From Candidatus Bathyarchaeota archaeon (GTDB lineage: Archaea > Thermoproteota > Bathyarchaeia > Bathyarchaeales > Bathycorpusculaceae), in the NCBI GenBank assembly GCA_026014585.1, contig JAOZIA010000002.1:1-64000 (forward strand): 64,000 bases of DNA. The letters are read 5' to 3'. The position numbers were made by a program, and so were the translations under genes. Shown here piece after piece: positions 35,939-43,979 of this stretch; position 1 is the first letter of the stretch; each line of letters opens with the position of its first letter. The notes beneath the pieces were generated by a model. It searched no databases. It saw only the letters and a list, made by a program, of their open reading frames with translations, and had not been told where the DNA came from.

Positions 35939-36720
35939 CCCTTTCTAAATTTTGCAGCTCGATTAGCAATCAAACCAGCCATCGCACCCGCAGCTACACC
36001 GCCATCAACATTAACAACTGCCAAACCTAGTGAGCAGGACTGAAGCATTGCCATAAGCGCACTAAGACCCTTCTCACCAAACCCGTAACTATTAGATGTG
36101 GGAACCGCAACCACTGGAACATCAAATAGACCTGCCACAACTGTCGCTAACGCGCCCTCTCGCCCCGCAACAACCACAACCACATCAACATCCGCCTGAA
36201 TCAGCTCTTTTACTGGTTCAATTAACCTGTGAATCCCAGCTACACCCACATCATAGGTGAAAAAAACTGTGCAACCCATTTCTTCACAGATTATGCGTGC
36301 TTCCTCAGCTACAGCAACATCGGAGGTTCCAGCCGTTAAAAGACCAACACGCCCGCCGCTTGCAGTTTGGGTAAAATCTTGTTTTTTAAGCACTATCATT
36401 TTGGCTTTATCATTAACCGTTACCAGCGCATCGGCGCCAAATCGTTCTTTGACTGCCTCCACATGTGCTCCGTTGCATCTGCTGATTATGACTCTGCCTG
36501 TCTTATCTATCATTTTAGCTGATATTTCAGCTACGTCACATGGGGATTTGCCTTCAGCTAAAATAATTTCAGGAACACCTTTTCTGATTTCCCGATTGCC
36601 GTCAAGTTTGGCTAAACAGCCGACTTCGTCAATGGAGAGCAATTTTAGAGCTTTTTCTGCATCTTCAAGAGAAAGCTCGCCAGCAGCAACTTTACATAGA
36701 ACGTCTTTGATGGAAAACAT
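35935..36720 (-). CDS. larB: LarB, nickel-pincer cofactor biosynthesis (PurE-like carboxylase/hydrolase)
   Basis: LarB carboxylates and hydrolyses nicotinate adenine dinucleotide to start the nickel-pincer nucleotide cofactor. The product is 261 residues. The C-terminal two thirds show the PurE-like core: LLTAGTSDVAVAEEARIICEEMG, YDVGVAGIHRLI, VVVVVAGREGALATVVAGLFDVPVVAVPTSNSYGFGEKGLSALMAMLQSCSLGLAVVNVDGGVAAG. This last region is the clearest LarB signature. It is divergent from larC-larE, with 66 bases between starts that must hold both promoters. Confidence 0.92.
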   Translation of the reverse strand: MFSIKDVLCKVAAGELSLEDAEKALKLLSIDEVGCLAKLDGNREIRKGVPEIILAEGKSPCDVAEISAKMIDKTGRVIISRCNGAHVEAVKERFGADALVTVNDKAKMIVLKKQDFTQTASGGRVGLLTAGTSDVAVAEEARIICEEMGCTVFFTYDVGVAGIHRLIEPVKELIQADVDVVVVVAGREGALATVVAGLFDVPVVAVPTSNSYGFGEKGLSALMAMLQSCSLGLAVVNVDGGVAAGAMAGLIANRAAKFRKG

Positions 36721-36786
36721 AAACAGTTAATACTTAAAATGCCTTAACCATATATTTGTTATGGCTTGCCTGAATAAGCGGTTTTT

Positions 36787-38037
36787 GTGATGAAAATGAT
36801 TGAAAACAATAAAATTCTGCTAATTGATTGCCAAGCCTCAGGCGTTGCAGGAGACATGATTCTTGGAGCTCTAATAGACCTTGGAGCAAACATAGACAAA
36901 GTTGTTTACTCCATAAAATCTCTGGAAAAACCCGAGTATGGTTACAGCAATATCCAAATAAAAACAGGCAAGGTAATGCGCGGCGAATTCCAAGCCACCC
37001 AAATCGACACCACCTCAGAAACCGCCAACAAACGCCACGGCAACCAACTCATTGACATAGTAGAAAAAACCGCAAGCACCCTTAACTTGACAGATAAAGC
37101 CAGACAGTTTGCATCCAAAACCATCCGAACACTTGGTGGGGTAGAGGCAAACCTGCATAAAACCTCCTTTGCAGACGCACACCTACATGAGGTAGCTTTG
37201 GTTGATACTGCCGCGGAAATTCTTGGTGTGGCTGTTGCTGCAGATGATTTGGGCTTGTTTGATGCAAAAATTTATGCTACACCCTTGGCGGTTGGTGGAG
37301 GAATCATAAAGTTTTCTCATGGTATCGTTTCGGTTCCTGCTCCTGCAACTTTGGCTATCTTGCAGTCGAAGAATTTTCCGTTTCATGGTGGACCAATTGA
37401 GGCTGAGCTTGCAACTCCGACGGGTGTAGCTATTTTGGTTAATTTAGTGGATGAAGTTACCCCCTTTTATCCTTCGCTTGTTCCGTTACGTGTTGGTTAT
37501 GGTACGGGAACCAAGGAGTTTGAGCAGATGCCCACAGTGTTGAGGTTTATACTGGGTAATCCAGTAGCGAAGGAAATTTTTGAGGACGAAATCGCTGTTT
37601 TAGAAACAAACATTGATGATGCCACAGGAGAAATCATCGGGTACACCATTGACAAGCTGCTCAGCGAAGGAGCCAAAGACGTTAGCGTGATTCCAATGTT
37701 CACTAAAAAGAACAGGCCAGGACACATAATCAAAGTTATTGCCGAGCAAAAAGACGCACAGCGCCTCTCACAAGTTTTGATTAATGAAACAGGCACTTTG
37801 GGGGTAAGAGTGCATTTTTGTCAAAGACACATCATAGCTCGCGAGGTATGCAGTGTAGATTTGCTTTTGATGGGCAACTTGGAAACTGTGAGGGTGAAGA
37901 TTTCTAAAGACCAAAAGGGCAGAATCATCCGCATCAAACCCGAATATGAAGACCTAAAGAAACTGGCAGAAAAAACCAGAACACCCCTAAGAGAACTCAT
38001 GGAACTCGCAACAGAAAACGCAAAGAAAAACCTGTAA
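36787..38037 (+). CDS. larC: LarC, nickel insertion protein of nickel-pincer cofactor synthesis
   Basis: The product is 416 residues (GTG; an ATG in frame lies one codon later). LarC inserts Ni into the pincer nucleotide using CTP. The N-terminal half has LIDCQASGVAGDMILGALIDLGA and SFADAHLHEVALVDTAAEILGVAVAADDLGL. The rest contains TPLAVGGG, AELATPTGVAILVNL, LETNIDDATGEIIGY and the C-terminal MFTKKNRPGHIIKV. In some bacteria the two halves are joined only by programmed frameshifting (larC1/larC2); here they are one continuous frame. Confidence 0.94.
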   Translation: MMKMIENNKILLIDCQASGVAGDMILGALIDLGANIDKVVYSIKSLEKPEYGYSNIQIKTGKVMRGEFQATQIDTTSETANKRHGNQLIDIVEKTASTLNLTDKARQFASKTIRTLGGVEANLHKTSFADAHLHEVALVDTAAEILGVAVAADDLGLFDAKIYATPLAVGGGIIKFSHGIVSVPAPATLAILQSKNFPFHGGPIEAELATPTGVAILVNLVDEVTPFYPSLVPLRVGYGTGTKEFEQMPTVLRFILGNPVAKEIFEDEIAVLETNIDDATGEIIGYTIDKLLSEGAKDVSVIPMFTKKNRPGHIIKVIAEQKDAQRLSQVLINETGTLGVRVHFCQRHIIAREVCSVDLLLMGNLETVRVKISKDQKGRIIRIKPEYEDLKKLAEKTRTPLRELMELATENAKKNL

Positions 38038-38052
38038 ACCAAGGAATAATCC

Positions 38053-38880
38053 ATGAACAAACTGGAAAAGAAAATCGCTAACATTGAAGAGTACATCAAA
38101 AAAACTGGCAAAGGCGGAGCAGTTGTGGCTTTTTCAGGCGGAGTGGACAGCTCAACGCTGGCGGCTGTGTGCCATAAAGTTTTAGGCAAAAAAGCTGTGG
38201 CTGCTACTGCGCAGTCACCGACGTATACTACAGAAGAGCTAAAAGAGGCAAAAGATGCAGCAAGAGAAATCGGCATCAAATTGATAGTTGTTAAAACCAA
38301 TGAGTTGGATGACGAAAATTTTGTTGAAAACTCTGAGAACCGCTGTTATTACTGCAAGAAAGCATTATTGGCTGAACTGAAAAAAGTTGCTGAAAAATTG
38401 GGTTTTGAAGTAGTTTTTGAAGGCACAAACATCAGCGACTTGAAAGGGCATAGACCAGGATTCCAGGCAGTAAAAGAAACAAGCTATGCTTATTCACCAT
38501 GGGTTGAGATAGGCTTTTCCAAAGAGGAAATAAGGCAGATTGCCACAAAGTTGGAACTGAAGGTTCAGGATAAGCCATCTAATGCGTGTTTAGCTTCAAG
38601 GATTCCGTTCAACGAAAAAATTACTGCTGAGAGGCTGGAGAGAATCCGAAAAGCAGAACAGGTAATAAAAAAAATTGCAGGTGTGAGGCAGCTTCGTGTC
38701 CGTGACCATAATGGGTTGGCTAGGATAGAAGTTGAGAAAACTGAGCAGAAACTGCTTTTTGAAAACAAAATTTTGGATAAGATCACAACACAGCTTAAGG
38801 TGTTGGGTTTTAGGTATGTAACAGTTGACGCTGAAGGATACAGAACTGGAAGTATGCTTTCCAGCAAAAACAGTGCATAA
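38053..38880 (+). CDS. larE: LarE, sulfur transferase of nickel-pincer cofactor synthesis
   Basis: The product is 275 residues. The ATP-pyrophosphatase loop SGGVDSS is at 28-34. LarE adds sulfur to the cofactor precursor. The family's cysteine in PSNACLASR is at about 179. There is also a RCYYCKK pair (Cys 98 and 101). LarE proteins with three cysteines can carry a [4Fe-4S] cluster and turn over repeatedly instead of sacrificing their own Cys; this protein fits that pattern, though the type is inferred. It follows larC by 15 bases. No larA or other pincer-dependent enzyme is in the window. Confidence 0.92.
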   Translation: MNKLEKKIANIEEYIKKTGKGGAVVAFSGGVDSSTLAAVCHKVLGKKAVAATAQSPTYTTEELKEAKDAAREIGIKLIVVKTNELDDENFVENSENRCYYCKKALLAELKKVAEKLGFEVVFEGTNISDLKGHRPGFQAVKETSYAYSPWVEIGFSKEEIRQIATKLELKVQDKPSNACLASRIPFNEKITAERLERIRKAEQVIKKIAGVRQLRVRDHNGLARIEVEKTEQKLLFENKILDKITTQLKVLGFRYVTVDAEGYRTGSMLSSKNSA

Positions 38881-38995
38881 ACGTGAAACAAATAAAAACT
38901 GCAGGAAACATGCGATTAATTATTTTAAAAAATAATAATAAAGAGATAAATAACCAAAAAATTAAACATTAAACAACAACCCTAAGCGATGCCAC

Positions 38996-39817
38996 ATGCA
39001 AAAAAAAGCCAGACTAAACCTTGTTCAAACAGCTACAATTGCAATGTTTGCCATTGGTTTAGCGTTAGTTATTCTCTCGGCATTTTATGCGTCATCGTTT
39101 CTGGTGATTTGTGGTGTGACGCTTGTTTTCTGGAGTCTTATTTTATTTTACATTAAACCCACCAAACATGTACCTATCACAATGCTCAACGCGCTGGCAA
39201 ATACAAGTTCAAGTAATCTGGAACGGGTTCTTGTCGAATTGAACTTAACCGAAAAGGGGTACTATATGCCCCCTGAAAGCTTAAGTGATTTACAATCAAG
39301 CACAGTTTTTATTCCTAAAGGGAAAACCCAAATTCCAAAATCGGAAGAAATAAACGATAAACTCATAACTGACCGCAAAAACGGAATCTACGTAACCCCA
39401 CCTGGCTTAGCTTTAACGCAGATGATGGAAAAAGAGACAGGTATACCTTTTGCTAAAACTCACATGGGCTATGTAGAGAGAACCTTTCCCAAGCTTATGG
39501 TTGAAACTATGCAGCTTGCACGGGAAGCAGAAATAAAAATGGAAGGCAACCGAGTAACAGTTGACCTTAAAGGCAGCATGCTAAATGATATCTGCCGGGA
39601 AACCCAAAAACTTCCCAGAACTCACGAGTTAATCGGTTGCCTACAAAGCAGTGCTATAGCATGTATTCTCTCGAAAGCTTCAGGAAAAGCTGTTGTTGTC
39701 AAAAGTGAAATTCAAGATTTTGAGGCTAAAACAACAAAGATAGAATTAACAATGATTGAGTTAAGCCAGCCTGAAATAAGGTTCAAAATTTTTGATGTAC
39801 CCCAAAACCAGCTGTAA
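38996..39817 (+). CDS. Membrane protein of unknown function
   Basis: The product is 273 residues. Two hydrophobic helices near the N-terminus (about 12-30 and 34-52, IAMFAIGLALVILSAFYA and FLVICGVTLVFWSLILFYI) hold a hairpin in the membrane. The remaining 220 residues are soluble, on the cytoplasmic side if the N-terminal Lys/Arg stay inside. They include PPGLALTQMMEKETGIPF and RVTVDLKGSMLNDICRETQ. I recognise no family. It is convergent with the large membrane protein at 39823, six bases away, so it may belong with the filament-like module. Confidence 0.6.
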   Translation: MQKKARLNLVQTATIAMFAIGLALVILSAFYASSFLVICGVTLVFWSLILFYIKPTKHVPITMLNALANTSSSNLERVLVELNLTEKGYYMPPESLSDLQSSTVFIPKGKTQIPKSEEINDKLITDRKNGIYVTPPGLALTQMMEKETGIPFAKTHMGYVERTFPKLMVETMQLAREAEIKMEGNRVTVDLKGSMLNDICRETQKLPRTHELIGCLQSSAIACILSKASGKAVVVKSEIQDFEAKTTKIELTMIELSQPEIRFKIFDVPQNQL

Positions 39818-39822
39818 AGGTT

Positions 39823-42237
39823 TTAGTTGTTAAAGGGAGTATTTGGGGTTTCTGGGGGTCTTTTGGTGAGCACTGTTTTTTCTTTATCCAAATGGTATTC
39901 GGGGTAATTTTTTATGTAGAACACGTATAGGTATTCAGCGGCGAATTTTGGGGCAAAGGGCAAGTCAGATGGGGGAACAGTGGTTTTGTGTTTTAGTTGT
40001 TCCAGAATTACCCGTTCAGCCATGGGGTAGTTGAGCAGGAACTCTTTGCGGATTCGGTAAGCTTTCAAAGTGTCTTCTATTTCGGTTAAGTAACTATAGT
40101 ATTTGGGAAGCTCATCCATAACCTCATTAACGCCGCAGTTCGGATTGAACAAAACCCGCAGTGCATTTGACATACGCTCGTGTAAGTTAGCGTTTTTCTC
40201 CCATTGATAGGCAGATGTAGGTAACAACGCCTCGATTTCTTGCTGTTCAGTTGTCAGTTTCTGGTCAAAAACCTTGAAGAGGTCACGGGATATTTCTTGG
40301 AAATTATCCATTAACTCTTTTAGCCTAAGCAAACTTAGGATGTTTAAGGGTCTTTGTTCTGCCTGTGTTTTTATCATGTCAGCCTTTTTGGCGTAACCTA
40401 AAACGTTGGACAAATCATTGCCAAGCAATGGCGCTAAGCTTGCGCTTCGGTTTCCTAATGCAATTATGGGGTCTAAAGATCTCTCCAAATTTTCGATAGA
40501 TTGGGAAATTTCATCTTTGTATTGTCTTCGCCAATTGTTGAGGGCACCATACATTGCATCTATGCCAAGCCAGGGTTCTTTGGTTTCAAGTTTTTTGGTT
40601 GCATAAAGTGTTGCAGGGCACTCTTTAGGAAGTGTGGGATCGTAGAGGTTTCGTACAACATTGTATATTGGGTCAACTGTTTTTATTAGTTCAGAGGTTA
40701 GAGCGCGCCCATTTTCTAGAGTTTCTTTTATGCTTTGTACTTTAGCATCCACAGGTAACTCAGCGTAGAAGGCATGTGGCGTTTTAACTTTGAATTCTAA
40801 GCCGATGTCTTTGAGTTTTGTCATCCAAGCAGTATATTGAGTGTTTGCCAAGGCTTGATACTCTATTAAGGAAATGTGCAGTTCGTTTTCCACATCATCA
40901 ATAACTGGGTTAACATTATAGGTTAGGTCATCATAAACCCCATCTAAATCGGTAGCCCTATAGAAATTACCCTGCGTTTTACCATTAACCTCGTCAATTT
41001 TATCACGCAATACAGTAGCTTTGGCTTCTGCGGGTCCAATAGCAACTGGAAGATTACTTCTGACATCAACAATTTGAGATTCAATGTAACCATGCTTGTC
41101 AGAAAGTTGTGCTGTTCGCTCTTTAATCATGTCAAGGGTAGCTAATTTTTTAGGTGAAAACGTCAGAAAAGACACGGGAACAGTCAACAGAAGCGTTGCT
41201 ATTGCAGCCAAAATAAACGTTGACGGCGCATCTACAGCAGTGTATGCTAAAGAAGTCTGCAGGACATTTAAGAAGATAAAGAATAATGCAGCAATAATTG
41301 AAGCCATCAAAGGCATAAAAAGCCTGTCTGCATAGACCAGGTTAGTTCTTTCCATCAAAATACCTGATAAATAGATTAAGGCAATTGCCACACCGACAAT
41401 GATTATTATAAAAAGTATGATACCGGGAAAAGAATCAAGATACTGCCTGAAAGCTGCAGATAAAGGTCTCTCAACTGAGACGGGATTGTTTGTTAATTGG
41501 TCCATAATTGTGGTTGCAACTTTTGAAGTGTCATACAACCTGAACTGATCCATAGCTTGCTGTGAGCTGGAAAGAACTGAGGTTAAAGGCACAAATACTG
41601 TTGGGGCAGAACCAGACACCGTCCACCAGTCGCTCTGGGTGATGGTAAGGATATGTGTATAGTACTGCACGATTTGAAGTGGGACGGTAATTATAACGTA
41701 GTAACCTAAGGTTAAGAGTGATTTACGTTTAAAAAAGACGACAGAGGCTAAAATTAAGGGTATTGCCAAAAAGTAAAATCCTGAGAAAAACAACACCATC
41801 GAAGCTATAATTCCTAAATCTAAAGCGATAACAGTTTTTTGTTTATCGACAAACAGGGGAAAAATAATAAACAAAGCAATCCAGATAGCCACGAAAGCAA
41901 CACGCGTAATTGTGCCGCCCAATGATGCGATAAAATCAACTGTAGCTAAGTGATAAATTAAACCAAACCCGATAAGCAGACCGCCAACAGTCATGCCCAA
42001 TCGGGGATTATTATAAACACCAAAAGCAATTAAACCAGCCAAAACCAACGGCAAAGGCTGAGGAAACATTTGCAAAAAAGACATAGCCAAAGCCATGCTT
42101 ACAAGCGTTAAAACGAGCGTGAATAATTTCAGAGGCATTGGCTCGATTTCTTGGTTTTTAGGTTGCTTTTTTTTGCGGAGTCCAATCTTGAAACGTGACT
42201 TTTTTTCTTTCTTAGTCTGGCTTAGCCCCTGTTCCAA
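39823..42237 (-). CDS. Polytopic membrane protein with a long helical C-terminal domain
   Basis: The product is 804 residues. After a very basic start (KKEKKSRFKIGLRKKKQP) there are about ten hydrophobic helices between residues 35 and 365. The last 440 residues are soluble, helical and charged (LDMIKERTAQLSDKHG, IENLERSLDPIIALGN, LKELMDNFQEISRDLFKVFDQKL), suggesting a cytoplasmic scaffold or filament-binding domain. No transporter motif is visible. It is divergent from the degenerate FtsZ-like gene (55 bases between starts), so the two may be co-regulated. I infer a membrane anchor for the filament module; function is otherwise unknown. Confidence 0.68.
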   Translation of the reverse strand: MEQGLSQTKKEKKSRFKIGLRKKKQPKNQEIEPMPLKLFTLVLTLVSMALAMSFLQMFPQPLPLVLAGLIAFGVYNNPRLGMTVGGLLIGFGLIYHLATVDFIASLGGTITRVAFVAIWIALFIIFPLFVDKQKTVIALDLGIIASMVLFFSGFYFLAIPLILASVVFFKRKSLLTLGYYVIITVPLQIVQYYTHILTITQSDWWTVSGSAPTVFVPLTSVLSSSQQAMDQFRLYDTSKVATTIMDQLTNNPVSVERPLSAAFRQYLDSFPGIILFIIIIVGVAIALIYLSGILMERTNLVYADRLFMPLMASIIAALFFIFLNVLQTSLAYTAVDAPSTFILAAIATLLLTVPVSFLTFSPKKLATLDMIKERTAQLSDKHGYIESQIVDVRSNLPVAIGPAEAKATVLRDKIDEVNGKTQGNFYRATDLDGVYDDLTYNVNPVIDDVENELHISLIEYQALANTQYTAWMTKLKDIGLEFKVKTPHAFYAELPVDAKVQSIKETLENGRALTSELIKTVDPIYNVVRNLYDPTLPKECPATLYATKKLETKEPWLGIDAMYGALNNWRRQYKDEISQSIENLERSLDPIIALGNRSASLAPLLGNDLSNVLGYAKKADMIKTQAEQRPLNILSLLRLKELMDNFQEISRDLFKVFDQKLTTEQQEIEALLPTSAYQWEKNANLHERMSNALRVLFNPNCGVNEVMDELPKYYSYLTEIEDTLKAYRIRKEFLLNYPMAERVILEQLKHKTTVPPSDLPFAPKFAAEYLYVFYIKNYPEYHLDKEKTVLTKRPPETPNTPFNN

Positions 42238-42292
42238 TTCTTTTACCTAAAACCTTATTTTGTTAATACACTCTTAAGCTTATCGAGAAAAA

Positions 42293-43966
42293 ATGTCAAA
42301 AAAGGCAGAAACAGTCTCAGATGGCATTGAAGACCTCAGCCAAATTGCCAGAAGCCAGTTAAGTTCGCCAAGGAAAGCTATTGTCAGCATTAGTGAATAC
42401 CCTGGCAAGATTATTCTTAACGCCCCGTTCATCAGTAAAAATAACGTTTTACCCCTATTCATCAGCAAATCAAGCAAAGACATTGTTAAATGGAACCCAG
42501 CCGCAAAAGATTTCATCAGCAACACCATCAGTTTAAACAAGGCAGATACACACTTCTGGTTTAACGTTGCAAAGTCAGGCAACAGAATTGCGTCACGCCT
42601 AAAGCAGCAACAGATAGAGAAACTAAAAACAGCCATTATAGTTTCTTCTACATGGGATGGCATGGGAAGTGCGCTTTTGCCGATGTTAGTTTTACAGTTA
42701 AAAGAATTGAATGTAAACTCGGTTGCGATAGCGTTGTTGCCATCTCAGGTTCAGCCTATGGATAGCCAATTTAACATGGTAGCATCCATTGGAACATGTG
42801 CCTCCAAAGATTTGACAACAGTTATACTTGTTAACCGAGATAACCTTGAAAGCTACATTGGAGTAGACAGAAGCGGCAGCGTCATAACAGGCAACAGCGT
42901 CACCAATTACTTTATGGAACTGCTGCTATCTAAAGACAAAGTTGCGCAAGAAGTAAGCGAATTAGCCAAACTGTTTGACTCCAAAATGTTCACTGTTCTG
43001 CTGTCTACGGGGGCAAGCCTGCAGATTTATGGTTCAATAGAAAACATGATTAGCACTACCCTGTTAAAACCTCTTTTAACTTATGATTTGGCGGATTCAA
43101 AAATAATCTATGCAATTGTACGCATACCTTTAGGCCTTAAAGAAAAAGTTACGCAGGGAAAAGTTGAGTTAGCAATAGCGAACTGCTTCAAAAACTTAGC
43201 TAACATACAAACAATTATGGTAACTGAACCAGTCTATGTTGAAGAAGAAAATGACCGAATAGACATTGCACTTTTAGTAGGCGGCTTTGACCTTGTAAAA
43301 ATGTTTGCGCCCATAGAAGAAACAGTCCAATCGATGAAAGACAAAGCGGTTAAAGAACAATTCATAACTGATAATCAATGGTTAGGCATGACTTACAAAA
43401 TTACAGGCAAAGACCCGCCACCGCCAGAAATTCCCCTGCCACCAGAGCCAGAAACAGAAATCGTGGAAGAGGATCCAACTATAATTATGCCCCTTGAAGA
43501 AGCTGAGCAAGCAACTATCATTAAAAATATTGAAAGCACACCTGAAATAGAGACAGTATCAGAACCAGTAATTGAAGCTACAGAGCCAGAGGAGAAAACA
43601 GAAGAAGAACCTAAAAGAAACAGAACAAAACAAGAAAAACCGACAGGAAGAACCAGAAAAACAAGAGCAAAAAAACCCGTTGAAGAAAACACAAAGGAAA
43701 CTGTTGTTGAAGAAAAACAGGAACCAGAAGCCACAGAAGCAATCATTACGGAGACACCTGAGGCAGAAACAACAACCGCGGAACTTGTCCCTGAAGCAGA
43801 ACCCAAAACTGAGCAGGAACCAGAATGGATAGAGGAACAAACACAAGTTGAAAACGTAGCTTCAACAGAACCAGAAAAAACTGAAACAGAAAAGAAAAAT
43901 CAGGTAGAACAAGAAACGCAAAATGTTGAAAATTTAGGAAATGAGGAGCCAAAAACTCCTCAGTAG
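42293..43966 (+). CDS. Divergent FtsZ/tubulin-superfamily protein with a degenerate GTP site and acidic tail
   Basis: The product is 557 residues. Residues 1-375 follow an FtsZ-like pattern. Where FtsZ has the GGGTGSG loop, this one reads VSSTWDGMGSALLPMLVLQLKELNVNSVAIALLP (about 118-150). The C-terminal FtsZ domain is visible in LLKPLLTYDLADSKIIYAIVRIP and IDIALLVGGFD (about 324-333, like VTVIATGFD). The phosphate loop is clearly altered, so GTP hydrolysis is doubtful. Residues about 375-557 are a Glu/Pro/Lys/Thr-rich tail, likely disordered, reminiscent of tubulin tails. It is convergent with the tubulin-like GTPase, 13 bases apart. The superfamily call is by pattern, not search. Confidence 0.6.
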   Translation: MSKKAETVSDGIEDLSQIARSQLSSPRKAIVSISEYPGKIILNAPFISKNNVLPLFISKSSKDIVKWNPAAKDFISNTISLNKADTHFWFNVAKSGNRIASRLKQQQIEKLKTAIIVSSTWDGMGSALLPMLVLQLKELNVNSVAIALLPSQVQPMDSQFNMVASIGTCASKDLTTVILVNRDNLESYIGVDRSGSVITGNSVTNYFMELLLSKDKVAQEVSELAKLFDSKMFTVLLSTGASLQIYGSIENMISTTLLKPLLTYDLADSKIIYAIVRIPLGLKEKVTQGKVELAIANCFKNLANIQTIMVTEPVYVEEENDRIDIALLVGGFDLVKMFAPIEETVQSMKDKAVKEQFITDNQWLGMTYKITGKDPPPPEIPLPPEPETEIVEEDPTIIMPLEEAEQATIIKNIESTPEIETVSEPVIEATEPEEKTEEEPKRNRTKQEKPTGRTRKTRAKKPVEENTKETVVEEKQEPEATEAIITETPEAETTTAELVPEAEPKTEQEPEWIEEQTQVENVASTEPEKTETEKKNQVEQETQNVENLGNEEPKTPQ

Positions 43967-43979
43967 TTAATTATTTTTT

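Noticed and set aside
43393-43846. Minus-strand frames opposite the acidic tail of the FtsZ-like protein
   Set aside because: They are Ser/Phe/Val-rich complements of a Glu-rich tail and have no support.
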